From contig NZ_KE159707.1 of NCBI RefSeq assembly GCF_000403435.2, positions 669,607 to 733,606 of the forward strand: 64,000 bases of DNA, read 5' to 3'. The notes beneath the pieces are model-generated. The model searched no databases, was not told the origin of the DNA, and saw only the letters and a program-made list of their open reading frames with translations. The translations under genes were made by a program, and so were the position numbers. Numbering within the stretch: position 1 is the first letter of the stretch; every line of letters starts with the position of its first letter. This document shows positions 1 to 7,962 of this stretch, one piece after another. The stretch comes from Oscillibacter sp. 1-3. GTDB lineage: Bacteria; Bacillota; Clostridia; Oscillospirales; Oscillospiraceae.

Positions 1-327
1 GGCGATATTGCTGGCAAAGGGGATGTTGTTCTGGTCGCACAGGCGGGAGATATAGGAGATGTCGCCGGCCATGCTCTCGTTGCTGGGGTCGTTGAAAAAC
101 AGCACCAGGTCAAACTCGTTGTAGGCGATGCGGGCGCCGATCTGCTGGCTGCCGCCGTGGGCGTAGGTCAAAAAGCAGTGGACGTCCAAGCCGGTGGCGT
201 CGGCTACCATGTGTCCGGTGGTATTGGTGGCGTAAATGTGGTGTCGGGACAGAATGCCAGCGTAAGCCGTGCAGAATTGGACCATCAGTTCCTTCTTGTT
301 GTCGTGGGACATCAGCGCAATGTTCAT
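1..327 (-). CDS. mgsA: Methylglyoxal synthase, 3' end outside window
   Basis: Converts dihydroxyacetone phosphate to methylglyoxal plus phosphate, a cytosolic bypass of lower glycolysis. The 109 codons present start at ATG 327, preceded by an AGGAG-type site, and read MNIALMSHDNKKELMVQFC, then a GGSQQIGARIAYNEFDLVLFF segment and an FNDP segment, which are the family's active-site blocks. The remaining C-terminal third lies left of base 1. It is the last visible gene of a minus-strand group after minD, as often seen in Clostridia where mgsA sits beside min/mre genes. The assignment is secure from sequence recognition; regulation is not visible. Confidence 0.93.
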   Translation of the reverse strand, partial: MNIALMSHDNKKELMVQFCTAYAGILSRHHIYATNTTGHMVADATGLDVHCFLTYAHGGSQQIGARIAYNEFDLVLFFNDPSNESMAGDISYISRLCDQNNIPFASNIA

Positions 328-345
328 CTGTCTGGCTCCTTTCGT

Positions 346-1092
346 TTATTTGATTCGCGCCAGGGGAACCTTTTCCCCCTGAATGCGTTTTGCGATGTTG
401 CGGTATGCGGCGGAGGCGCCCTGTCCGCCGGTGGGCAGCAGGGGGAGGCCCTGGTTCAAAAACAGGGGAAGGGTGTCGTCCTCCGGGATGACGCCCAGGA
501 GGGGAAGCCCGGCCCGGTCGATGGCGTCGTCGATGGTGGCGTGGAGCTGTCGGAGCATTTTCTTCCGCACCCGGTTCACCACCAGATGAAGGCTCCCGGC
601 GGGAAAGCGGTGCAGTTCCATCACCGTGTGCTGGGCGTCCCGCAGAGAGGTGGCGTCCGCCGTGGTGACCACAATGCACCGGTCCGCCCCGCAGACCGCC
701 AGATGGAAGCCGGTCCCCAGACCTGCCGGGGCGTCCAGCAGGCAGTAGTCATAGCGCTCCCGGATCTCCGCCAGAAGGGCCGTCATCTCCGCCTCTGTCA
801 CCGGCTGTCCCCGGCTGCGGGCGGGGGCCGTCAGCAGGAAGAGACCCGACAGCTTGGGGTGCTCCACCACGGCGCTGTCCAGCGGGCAGCGTCCCTGGGC
901 CACGTCGGAGAAGTCCATCAGCGCCTTGTCGGCAAGCCCCAGGGCCAGGTCCAGGTTCCGCAGGCCCACGTCGCAGTCCAGACACAGCACCCGCCGGCCG
1001 GCCAGGGCCAGCGCGGCCCCCACGCTGGAGACCAGAGACGTCTTGCCGGTGCCTCCCTTACCGGAGACGGCGGCGATGCATTGGCCGTTCAT
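346..1092 (-). CDS. minD: MinD septum-site-determining ATPase
   Basis: ParA/MinD-superfamily ATPase that cycles on the membrane to keep division at mid-cell. The 248 residues begin with a deviant Walker A (GKGGTGKTS, residues about 11-19), then LDCDVGLRNLD (about 38-48) and LLDAPAGLG, and end in a short basic amphipathic tail (AKRIQGEKVPLARIK) typical of the MinD membrane-targeting helix. ATG 1092 follows GGGAGGG. No minC or minE is seen in the window; the next gene is mgsA, 18 bases downstream. A promoter overlaps the end of rsmG. The other ParA-family member here is parA, so orthology to MinD rests on the tail and DCDVGLRNLD. Confidence 0.9.
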   Translation of the reverse strand: MNGQCIAAVSGKGGTGKTSLVSSVGAALALAGRRVLCLDCDVGLRNLDLALGLADKALMDFSDVAQGRCPLDSAVVEHPKLSGLFLLTAPARSRGQPVTEAEMTALLAEIRERYDYCLLDAPAGLGTGFHLAVCGADRCIVVTTADATSLRDAQHTVMELHRFPAGSLHLVVNRVRKKMLRQLHATIDDAIDRAGLPLLGVIPEDDTLPLFLNQGLPLLPTGGQGASAAYRNIAKRIQGEKVPLARIK

Positions 1093-1143
1093 AGCCCTCC
1101 CCCTTTCCGCGCCGGTTGATGATAAAACAGATTGGTACTATAC

Positions 1144-1173
1144 ATTATAACGGCTTTTTCTTAATTTTTGCAA
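1144..1173 (-). promoter_or_regulatory. Candidate sigma-A promoter for minD-mgsA
   Basis: On the minus strand TTGCAA (1168-1173) and TATAAT (1144-1149) are separated by 18 bp. The promoter overlaps the last codons of rsmG, so minD-mgsA can be transcribed independently of the upstream genes. Prediction from sequence only. Confidence 0.6.
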
Positions 1174-1855
1174 ATGTTCTGGGATATTTTTTCGGGGTTT
1201 CCGAAATTTTTTTTACAATTACGGCCCGGTGGCGGATGTCCGTTCCGGGAATCTCATAGTCCTGCACCCGCTCCAGGCCGCCGCCCAGAGCTTTTACCGC
1301 GGAAGCGGCGGCGGCGATCTCTCCGTCGGAGTCCACGGATTTCATGGCCAGAAAATACCCTCCCGGCCGCACGTAGGGCAGGCACAGCTCGCACAGGGTC
1401 CGCAGCTCCGCCACGGCCCGGGAGGTGACTGCGTCGAACTGCTCCCGAAAGGCCGGGTCATGGCTCCGCTCCTCCGCCCGGGCGTGGACCGTGCGGATGC
1501 CGGAAAGGCCCAGGGCGCCGCAGGTCTCCGCCAGCCAGTCCAGCCGCTTGTTCAGGCTGTCCAGCAGCGTCACGTCCAGGGAGGGGACCAGAATTTTCAG
1601 CACCATGCCGGGAAAGCCCGCCCCGGTGCCCACGTCCAGCAGCTGTTTTCCCTCCAGGCGGCAGAGGCCCGCCAGGGCGGCGCAGTCCAGCATGTGCAGC
1701 TGCGCCACCTGCTCCGGCTCCGTGATGGCGGTGAGGTTCATCACCTGGTTTTTCTCCAGCAGCAGCCGGGCATACTGGTCCAGCTGCTCCACGGCCCCCG
1801 GCGGGGGCGTCAGGCCCAGGGCCGGCAGGCCCTCCTCCAGCAGCGGCGCGATCAT
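1145..1855 (-). CDS. rsmG: RsmG 16S rRNA m7G527 methyltransferase
   Basis: Uses S-adenosylmethionine to methylate N7 of G527 in 16S rRNA; loss gives low-level streptomycin resistance in other bacteria. The 236 residues contain the SAM-binding loop LLDVGTGAGFPGMVLKI (about residues 71-87), FDAVTSRAVAELRTL and a C-terminal basic stretch, at the usual family length. ATG 1855 overlaps the stop of mscL by 4 bases, so the two are likely translationally coupled. In many Firmicutes rsmG sits next to mnmG; here mnmG is 46 kb away and the upstream partner is mscL. Confidence 0.95.
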   Translation of the reverse strand: MIAPLLEEGLPALGLTPPPGAVEQLDQYARLLLEKNQVMNLTAITEPEQVAQLHMLDCAALAGLCRLEGKQLLDVGTGAGFPGMVLKILVPSLDVTLLDSLNKRLDWLAETCGALGLSGIRTVHARAEERSHDPAFREQFDAVTSRAVAELRTLCELCLPYVRPGGYFLAMKSVDSDGEIAAAASAVKALGGGLERVQDYEIPGTDIRHRAVIVKKISETPKKYPRTFAKIKKKPL

Positions 1856-2262
1856 CTCCGCTCCCTCAGAAGGTCCCGGATCTCCGTCAGCAGTTTTTCC
1901 TCATTGGAGGGCTCCGGCGGGGCGGGGGGAGCGGCGGGGACGGCTTCCTTTTTCCGGTGGAAGCTGTTGATGAGCCGCACCAGGCAGAACACCACAAAGG
2001 CCATTACCAGGAAGTTCAGCGCCGCCTGTATAAAATTGCCGTAGCCGATCACGGCGCTGCCGATGCTGACGGACAGGTCCGCGAAAGAGATGCTGCCGGT
2101 AAAGATGCCCAGAATGGGCATGGCGATGTCGTTGACCAGGGAGGTGGTGATGCCGGAGAAGGCGCCGCCGATGATGACGCCCACGGCCATGTCGATCACG
2201 TTCCCCCGGGCGATGAAGGTTTTGAACTCCGCCAGAAAGGAGTTTTTCTTCTCAGAGGCCAT
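1852..2262 (-). CDS. mscL: Large-conductance mechanosensitive channel MscL
   Basis: Membrane pore that opens under hypo-osmotic shock to release solutes. The 136-residue protein has the MscL N-terminal signature FKTFIARGNVIDMAVGVIIG, the first transmembrane helix (about residues 20-45), a periplasmic-side loop, a second helix (FIQAALNFLVMAFVVFCLV, about 75-95) and a charged C-terminal helix. ATG 2262 is preceded by AAGGAATTGC. It is the upstream gene of a four-base overlap with rsmG. Identity is firm. Confidence 0.95.
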   Translation of the reverse strand: MASEKKNSFLAEFKTFIARGNVIDMAVGVIIGGAFSGITTSLVNDIAMPILGIFTGSISFADLSVSIGSAVIGYGNFIQAALNFLVMAFVVFCLVRLINSFHRKKEAVPAAPPAPPEPSNEEKLLTEIRDLLRERR

Positions 2263-2325
2263 AAAAGCAATTCCTTTCGGTATAAAGTGCGTGTGATTAT
2301 ACGAAACGGATTGAAAGACTCCCGC

Positions 2326-3072
2326 TCACCAGTGTCCAATCTCCGTGCGCATATGGGTGCGCTTGACGCCGGTCTGCATATTGAAGAGGATCTTGTTCAG
2401 GGAGGTGATCTCCTCCTCGGTCAGCTGGGCGAAGAGGAAGCCGTAGCGGAACTGACCGGGCTCGTGCTCAATGCAACGCACGATCTGGCCCACAAAGTTC
2501 AGCGGCGTGTAGTCGTCCAGCTTCAGGCGGATGCGCAGCACCTCGTCCTCGGAGTGGATATACTCCGTCTGCACGCAGGCGCCGCCGGTGCTGATGTCCA
2601 CCAGGAGGCACTCCTCCGGCGTCTTGTAGTGCTCATCCTCCCAGCGGTACAGCGACACGGGGACGCTGAGGGGCAGGCGGAAGGCCTCCCGGTTTTCCGC
2701 ATGGGTCTCCACCTGTACATTTTTCAGCTTCAAAAGGGTCCGGGTGGACTCCTGCACCGTGGCCCGCAGGCTGATGGGAACCATTTTCTTGTCGTAGCCG
2801 CTGGCGCACACGGCGGCCTCCCGGCTGCAGACCTTAAAGGCCAGCCCGCCGGGCAGCCGCTCCAGCGTCAATGTGGTGGAGGTGAGGGCCGTGATCTTTC
2901 CCGCCAGAAGCGGCGTTCCGTCCGGGGTCGTTACGTCGATGCGCATTCCCTCGCACAGCTCACCCGTGGGGGCGCTGTTGGCCTGGCCGTTTTTTCCGTC
3001 CGTGCTCTGGACGGCCTCCAGCTCGTAGTCGTCCTCGGTTTCTCTGGAGAAGAGAGATGAAAAAATGCTCAT
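2326..3072 (-). CDS. PilZ-domain c-di-GMP effector (YcgR-like)
   Basis: The 248-residue protein has an N-terminal beta-rich YcgR-type domain (about 35-115) followed by a PilZ domain. The c-di-GMP-binding signature is intact: R128-E-A-F-R132 gives RxxxR, and D159-I-S-T-G-G gives DxSxxG. In other Firmicutes such proteins act as flagellar brakes or envelope regulators when c-di-GMP is bound; no flagellar gene is present here, so the partner is unknown. ATG 3072 follows an AAGGCGGTGCCCT leader. The window also holds a c-di-GMP-I riboswitch near 38.95 kb, so the organism probably uses this messenger. Confidence 0.85.
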   Translation of the reverse strand: MSIFSSLFSRETEDDYELEAVQSTDGKNGQANSAPTGELCEGMRIDVTTPDGTPLLAGKITALTSTTLTLERLPGGLAFKVCSREAAVCASGYDKKMVPISLRATVQESTRTLLKLKNVQVETHAENREAFRLPLSVPVSLYRWEDEHYKTPEECLLVDISTGGACVQTEYIHSEDEVLRIRLKLDDYTPLNFVGQIVRCIEHEPGQFRYGFLFAQLTEEEITSLNKILFNMQTGVKRTHMRTEIGHW

Positions 3073-3209
3073 AGGGCACCGCCTTTTCTTGGATTTGCCT
3101 CTTGGCGAGTCGTTCCGCCAGGGGCGGTTGGGAAGCGGGGTTCTCTGCCTGAGAGGGGATTAAAACGATTTCTGTTTGTATAAAGAAGTGAAAAATATAC
3201 AAATTGGAA

Positions 3210-4220
3210 TTATACGAGCCACTTTCCCGCAATGGGAACATGGACCAGGACCGTCCACACCGCCAGGGAACAGGCCAGCACAGCGGCGGCGGTCAGGGGG
3301 ATAGAGAGGAGACAGGGGCCGCTCACGGCGCTGAGTCCCAGCCGTCCCAGCTCCCAGCAGGGGAGCAGATGGACCAGATACACGCAGAAGGAGGCCCGGG
3401 ACAGGGTGTGCAGTGCCGGCGGCATCTGCCGCTCTCCCAGCGCGGAGAAGGCCCAGCCGCAGATCCCGGCGGCCAGCATTGCCGTGCCGGGACTGGTCCC
3501 ATCCAGGAGCGCCTCGTTCAGCTGTCCATCCCGCAGGGAGAGGACGGCGGTTCCGCCGAAGATTATCAGAAATCCTGCGGCGGCGGTGAGGGCCCAGACT
3601 TTGGGGGAGGCGGCGTACTTGCGCAGGTACCAGCCCAGCAGCCCGTACCCCACGCTGGTGTAGGCCAGGTTCAGCCCGTATTGGGTGGGAATGCCCCGGA
3701 GCAGGGTCAGTGGCCAGCATCCCTTGAAGGTGGGATAGAGAATCCCCAGAACGGCCCACAGGACCAGCAGATACTCCAGCGTATGCCGGTCCGCGTGAGC
3801 GGTGATGATTCGGGTCGCGGGGAGCAGGGCGTAGACCAGCAGCGCAATGTGCAGGTAGTAGAGGTGATTTTGGTGGTGAAATGCCAGGACCTGTTTCACT
3901 GCGTCCGCCGCTCCCGAGACGGTGAGTCCGCCGTCGTAAAACGCCATCCGCCAAAGCCGGTAGATCAGGGCCCAGGCCAGCAGAGCCGCCAGCAGCCGGG
4001 GGATTTTCCGGAGCCACAGCTGCCGGATGGTGAGTTGCCGGCCGGGGTCCAGCATCAGCGCCCCGGTGAGCATCAGGAAGACGGGCACGCTGGCGCGGCT
4101 GACGGACCCCCAGAACAGGGCGGAGAGCCAGTCGAAGGAGCCTGCGGGGTGGCTGAATCCGCCGGCGGAGACGTGGATCAGGATTACGCCGGTGATGGCC
4201 AGCGCTCTGAGGAAGTCCAC
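3210..4220 (-). CDS. Acyltransferase-3 family membrane protein
   Basis: Integral membrane O-acyltransferase of the Acyl_transf_3 (WecH/OafA-like) type, which usually acetylates surface glycans. The N-terminal block DFLRALAITGVILIHVS (first helix with the family's conserved His) and about ten hydrophobic helices are visible over 336 residues. GTG 4220 is the first standard start, but it falls at the beginning of the conserved block. An ideal GGAGGT lies at 4264-4269, and 7 bases after it the in-frame codon is ATA (4254-4256), which would give a 12-residue longer N-terminus. The substrate is unknown. Confidence 0.85.
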   Translation of the reverse strand: MDFLRALAITGVILIHVSAGGFSHPAGSFDWLSALFWGSVSRASVPVFLMLTGALMLDPGRQLTIRQLWLRKIPRLLAALLAWALIYRLWRMAFYDGGLTVSGAADAVKQVLAFHHQNHLYYLHIALLVYALLPATRIITAHADRHTLEYLLVLWAVLGILYPTFKGCWPLTLLRGIPTQYGLNLAYTSVGYGLLGWYLRKYAASPKVWALTAAAGFLIIFGGTAVLSLRDGQLNEALLDGTSPGTAMLAAGICGWAFSALGERQMPPALHTLSRASFCVYLVHLLPCWELGRLGLSAVSGPCLLSIPLTAAAVLACSLAVWTVLVHVPIAGKWLV

Positions 4221-4303
4221 CGCACCGCTGCGGGATGGGGAGGGAAGTTGTGCTATTGCGTTTACCTCCTATTCGGTCTCTTGTGTCTACTGTGATTTGA
4301 TGC

Positions 4304-4369
4304 GGCCTCAGGGGCCGCCGCCCCCTGGACCCGGGCAAGCCTTTTCAAAGGCTTGCGCGAAACTTTTAT
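4304..4369 (-). repeat. Dispersed intergenic repeat, family 3 copy A
   Basis: Read on the minus strand this holds an AAAGTTT start, a GCAAGCC/GGCTTGC hairpin, then CGGGTCCAGGG and a GC-rich inverted segment. The same order (AAAGTTT, a hairpin with TTTTCAAA loop, GGGTCCAGGG, inverted CCCTGG) recurs at 55163-55239. It lies between serS and the acyltransferase gene. Confidence 0.55.
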
Positions 4370-4373
4370 ATGT

Positions 4374-5678
4374 TTAGGTTTTGGGCGTCAGCTTTTCCTT
4401 GCCGCCCATATAGGGCCGTAGGACCTCCGGAATCAGCACGGTGCCGTCGGCCTGGAGGTTGTTCTCCAGGAAGGCAATCAGCATCCGGGGCGGGGCCACG
4501 CAGGTGTTGTTCAGGGTGTGGCAGAGCTGTGTTTTGCCGCTCTCGTCCTTGTAGCGGATGCGAAGCCGCCGGGCCTGGGCGTCGCCCAGGTTGGAGCAGG
4601 AGCAGACCTCAAAGAACTTTTGCTGCCGGGGGCTCCAGGCCTCAATGTCGCAGGACTTCACCTTCAAATCCGCCAGATCGCCGGAGCAGCACTCCAGCTG
4701 CCGCACGGGGATGTCCAGGGACCGGAACAGCTCCACGGAGTACCGCCACAGCTTCTCGTACCAGTCCTGACTCTCCTCGGGCCTGCAGACCACGATCATC
4801 TCCTGCTTTTCAAACTGGTGGATGCGGTAGACGCCCCGCTCCTCAATGCCGTGGGCGCCCTTCTCCTTGCGGAAGCACGGGGAGTAGGAGGTGAGGGTCT
4901 GGGGCAGCTTCTCGCTGGGCACGATCTGGTCGATAAACCGGCCGATCATGGAGTGCTCGCTGGTGCCGATGAGATACAGGTCCTCGCCCTCGATCTTGTA
5001 CATCATGCCGTCCATGTCCGTCTGGCTCATGACGCCCTCCACCACGTTGCCGTGGATCATGAAGGGGGGGATGCAGTAGGTGAAGCCCTTGCCGATCATG
5101 AAATCCCGGCCATAGGCCAGCACCGCCTCGTGGAGCCGGGCAATGTCCCCCAGCAGGTAATAGAACCCGTTGCCGGAGACCCGCCCGGCGGCGTCCAGGT
5201 CGATGCCGTCAAAGGACTCCATGATCTCCGTGTGATAGGGAATGGGGAAGTCCGGCGTTTTGGCCTCGCCGAAGCGCTCCGCCTCCACGTTTTCGCTGTC
5301 GTCCTTGCCGATGGGGACGGAGGGGTCGATGATCTGGGGAATTACCAGCAGTCGCTTGCGCAGCTCCGCCTCCAGCTCCGCCTCCTGCTTCTCCAGCTCC
5401 GCAAGGCGCTCGGCGTCGGCCTTGACCTGGGCCTTGACCTTTTCCGCCTCCTCCAGCTTGGAGGGGTCCTTTTTGGCCTGGCCCATCAGCATTCCCACCT
5501 GCTTGGACAGGGTGTTTCGGGCGGAGCGGAGCTGATCGGCCTCAACGATGGCGGCCCGCCGCCGGGCGTCCAGGTCGATGGCCTCATCCACCAGGGGGAG
5601 CTTCTGGTCCTGAAATTTCTTTTTGATGTTCTCCTTGACGATCTCCGGGTTCTCCCGGATAAATTTCATGTCCAGCAT
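4374..5678 (-). CDS. serS: Seryl-tRNA synthetase
   Basis: Class II synthetase charging tRNA-Ser (and tRNA-Sec where present) with serine in the cytosol. The 434 residues show the N-terminal coiled-coil tRNA-binding arm (about 30-100), motif 2 (SPCFRKEKGAHGIEERGVYR, about 270) and a C-terminal motif 3 region around NTCVAPPRMLIAFLENN. ATG 5678 is preceded by GAGGTGAACC. A parS site lies just upstream, and the next genes upstream are two small envelope-like proteins and parB, a context shared with other Clostridia (parB-orf-serS). Confidence 0.97.
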   Translation of the reverse strand: MLDMKFIRENPEIVKENIKKKFQDQKLPLVDEAIDLDARRRAAIVEADQLRSARNTLSKQVGMLMGQAKKDPSKLEEAEKVKAQVKADAERLAELEKQEAELEAELRKRLLVIPQIIDPSVPIGKDDSENVEAERFGEAKTPDFPIPYHTEIMESFDGIDLDAAGRVSGNGFYYLLGDIARLHEAVLAYGRDFMIGKGFTYCIPPFMIHGNVVEGVMSQTDMDGMMYKIEGEDLYLIGTSEHSMIGRFIDQIVPSEKLPQTLTSYSPCFRKEKGAHGIEERGVYRIHQFEKQEMIVVCRPEESQDWYEKLWRYSVELFRSLDIPVRQLECCSGDLADLKVKSCDIEAWSPRQQKFFEVCSCSNLGDAQARRLRIRYKDESGKTQLCHTLNNTCVAPPRMLIAFLENNLQADGTVLIPEVLRPYMGGKEKLTPKT

Positions 5679-5717
5679 GGTTGGTTCACCTCAAAATTAA
5701 AATCAGTATCTTATGAA

Positions 5718-5733
5718 TGTTTCACGTGAAACA
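5718..5733. promoter_or_regulatory. parS centromere site 1
   Basis: TGTTTCACGTGAAACA is a perfect 16-bp palindrome equal to the Firmicutes parS consensus bound by ParB/Spo0J. It lies in the serS upstream spacer, 1.2 kb from parB. Confidence 0.93.
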
Positions 5734-5744
5734 ATGAAAGCGGT

Positions 5745-6263
5745 TTATGGCTCCTCCAGCAGGGACCAGAGAGCCTCCGCCAGGGCGTTACCAGTTTCCC
5801 GGCTGTCTTCTACCCAGAGGGTAAGATTCCGATTAGACCAGGGGGAGCTGTATGTCCACTCGTCCAGAAAAAATTGAAGGTTCACATAACCTCCGCCCTG
5901 CGCTATGGGGGTCAGCATGATGTGATAATCTCCATCTTTGGTCTGGCGGCCTGTGAGGAAGTTGCTGTCAAAGAATTGGAGCAGGAGATTCCAGGGAGGG
6001 CGGCGGAACCGCAGAGTTTCCACTGCTTCCCGCACGGCGTCCCACTCCGGGCTTTCGGGAGTGCAGGAGCCATAGACGTCGATTGTGCCGCCGGGAACAC
6101 AGCTGTCAAATTGGCGGAGAGAGAAGGAAATGGTATTCACGGCGCTTGGGGTCAGGCCGGTGAGGCCGTAGAGATCCACCGGCCGGGCGTACCAGCTTCC
6201 CCACGCCAGCAGCAGGATCAAAATGACAGCCGGGGCCTTCCAATGGGCTTTCAGCCATTTCAT
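5745..6263 (-). CDS. Membrane-anchored protein of unknown function
   Basis: The 172-residue protein starts MKWLKAHWK and then has a single hydrophobic helix (APAVILILLLAWGSWYA, about residues 10-26) that could be a signal anchor, leaving a roughly 145-residue extracytoplasmic domain rich in Trp, Phe and Gly. No recognised domain or lipobox cysteine was found. It lies between the coiled-coil gene and serS in the parAB-serS group; ATG 6263 is preceded by AAAAGGAGGACGCC. Function is unknown. Confidence 0.75.
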   Translation of the reverse strand: MKWLKAHWKAPAVILILLLAWGSWYARPVDLYGLTGLTPSAVNTISFSLRQFDSCVPGGTIDVYGSCTPESPEWDAVREAVETLRFRRPPWNLLLQFFDSNFLTGRQTKDGDYHIMLTPIAQGGGYVNLQFFLDEWTYSSPWSNRNLTLWVEDSRETGNALAEALWSLLEEP

Positions 6264-6330
6264 GGCGTCCTCCTTTTACCTCTCCGCCGCCAGCGGGGCT
6301 GTTACCGGCAGACCGGCCTCCGGTACTTCT

Positions 6331-6924
6331 TCACGGAGCCCGGTCCTCCAGGGCGCTCACAGCCTCTTTCAGCTCCAGATACCGCTCCGACGGCGGCGTG
6401 ACGTCCCAGTCCCACTTCCGGGAGACGGCGTCTAGACTGTCCAGGAGGGACCCGGAACCCAGTGCGCTGATCTCGGCCTCGCAGGACTCCAGGTCCCGGG
6501 CGGCGTAGAGCTGCTGAAGCCGGTAGAGAGCCGTCAGGGCGGCGACCTGCGCCTCCAGACTGTCTCGTTCCGTCAAAAGCGCGCCGGCTTCATCCCGGGC
6601 TGCGGCAGCGGCGGTCTCGGCGGCCTCCTGCTCCTGTTCCAGCTGTTCTTTGACCTCTGCCAGCTCCTCCTGGAGCTGGATAACCCGGTCCTGGAGCTCC
6701 TGCACCTCCTGCATGGCGGAGACGGAGCCCTGGAGCCGGCCGATGGCCTCGGTGTTGCTCCGCTGGTGGGAGAAGAGAGACCAGATCATCAGCAGAAAGG
6801 CCACGGTGAAGAGGACGAGAATATAGACGATAACCGGCTTTTTTCCGTCGGGACCGGAGGAGGGATTCTCCTCCGGCGCGGGGGAGAGGGGCTCTCCCGT
6901 GTCACTGCGCCGCTCCAGCTTCAT
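6331..6924 (-). CDS. Single-pass coiled-coil protein linked to parB
   Basis: The 197-residue protein has a short Pro/Ser-rich cytoplasmic N-terminus, one transmembrane helix (about residues 31-50), then a long coiled coil (about 60-130, heptads rich in Glu, Gln, Leu and Ala) and a C-terminal helical domain. Its start overlaps the parB stop by four bases (6921-6924), so it is probably translated together with ParB. That position suggests a role at the membrane during segregation or division, but this is inference from context; no known family was recognised. Confidence 0.75.
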   Translation of the reverse strand: MKLERRSDTGEPLSPAPEENPSSGPDGKKPVIVYILVLFTVAFLLMIWSLFSHQRSNTEAIGRLQGSVSAMQEVQELQDRVIQLQEELAEVKEQLEQEQEAAETAAAAARDEAGALLTERDSLEAQVAALTALYRLQQLYAARDLESCEAEISALGSGSLLDSLDAVSRKWDWDVTPPSERYLELKEAVSALEDRAP

Positions 6925-7826
6925 ACCTCTGATCCTTTCCCCGCCTTTTTCACCTGGATCAGGGCCAGGGCGTCCAGCAGGTCGTTGAGGTCGTCCACGC
7001 CGTAGTACTCCAGCTCGATACGTCCCTTCTTCCGGCCTGTGACGATTTTCACGCCCCGTCCCAGCCGGGAGGAGAGGTCCTTCTGGGCCTCGGCGGTGTA
7101 GTCCACATCAAGGGAGGGCTTTTTGCCCCCCACGGGGTCCGACTCGACGGGGGGCTGTTTTCCCATCTTCTTTGCCAGCCGCTCCGTCTCCCGGACAGAC
7201 AGCGCCTGGAGGACCACCATGGCGGCTGTGCTCTCCTGCACGGCGGGGGAGAGGGGCAGCAGGGCCCGGGCGTGGCCGGCGGAGAGCTTTCCCTGCTCCA
7301 CCATCTCCCGGACGGTGGGCGTCAGGCTCAGCAGACGCAGGGCGTTGGCCACGGCGCTGCGGGATTTTCCCACCCGCTGGGCCGCCTCCTCCTGGGTCAT
7401 GTGGTAGTTTTCCATGAGAGACTGGAAGCCGGCGGCCTCCTCCATGGGGTTCAGGTCCTCCCGCTGGAGGTTTTCGATCATGGCCAGCTCCGCGGCCTTG
7501 CGGTCGTCCGCCTCGATGACGATGGCGGGGACCTCCTGGAGGCCTGCAAGGCGGGCGGCCCGCCAGCGCCGCTCTCCGGCGATGATCTGATAGTAGCCGG
7601 AGGAGAGCTTCCGCACCGTCAGGGGCTGGATAATGCCGTGCTCCCGGATGGAGTCCGCCAGCTCCGCCAGCGCCGCCTCGTCAAAGAGCTTCCGGGGCTG
7701 GGAGGAGCAGGTTTCCACCTGGGAGATGGGCAGGGACAAACTGCCGGTGGTTTCGGTTTTCAATACATCGTCGCCCAGCAGGGCGCCGAGGCCCCGGCCA
7801 AGGCCGGTGGGCTTTTTGGATGCCAT
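6921..7826 (-). CDS. parB: ParB (Spo0J) chromosome partitioning CTPase
   Basis: Loads on parS, spreads as a CTP-dependent clamp and recruits SMC/ParA. The 301 residues show the N-terminal CTP-binding domain with the GERRWRAARLAG box and ENLQREDLNPMEEA, a central helix-turn-helix (TQEEAAQRVGKSRSAVANALRLL) that reads parS, and a C-terminal dimerisation domain (GRIELEYYGVDDLNDLLDAL). parA is 136 bases upstream, and two perfect parS sites lie within 2 kb. A second ParB-like protein (noc) occurs at 40.2 kb. Confidence 0.96.
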   Translation of the reverse strand: MASKKPTGLGRGLGALLGDDVLKTETTGSLSLPISQVETCSSQPRKLFDEAALAELADSIREHGIIQPLTVRKLSSGYYQIIAGERRWRAARLAGLQEVPAIVIEADDRKAAELAMIENLQREDLNPMEEAAGFQSLMENYHMTQEEAAQRVGKSRSAVANALRLLSLTPTVREMVEQGKLSAGHARALLPLSPAVQESTAAMVVLQALSVRETERLAKKMGKQPPVESDPVGGKKPSLDVDYTAEAQKDLSSRLGRGVKIVTGRKKGRIELEYYGVDDLNDLLDALALIQVKKAGKGSEV

Positions 7827-7900
7827 GTGGTGCTCCTTTCAAAAGGGCGGTCATGCGCCCTGCTTTTGGGGGGAAGGGCTGGAGAAGTCAGCGCAGGGGA

Positions 7901-7944
7901 TTTGGCGGAGTAATTTTGCGATCAGCAGAAAATTTACCGCCAAA
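7901..7944 (-). other. Long stem-loop in the parA-parB spacer
   Basis: TTTGGCGG ... CCGCCAAA closes an imperfect inverted repeat with a further A/T-rich inner stem, located between the parA stop and the parB start. It may tune the ParA/ParB ratio by attenuation or mRNA processing; there is no convincing U-tract. Confidence 0.45.
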
Positions 7945-7962
7945 CTATGCGCCGCGGCCTCC

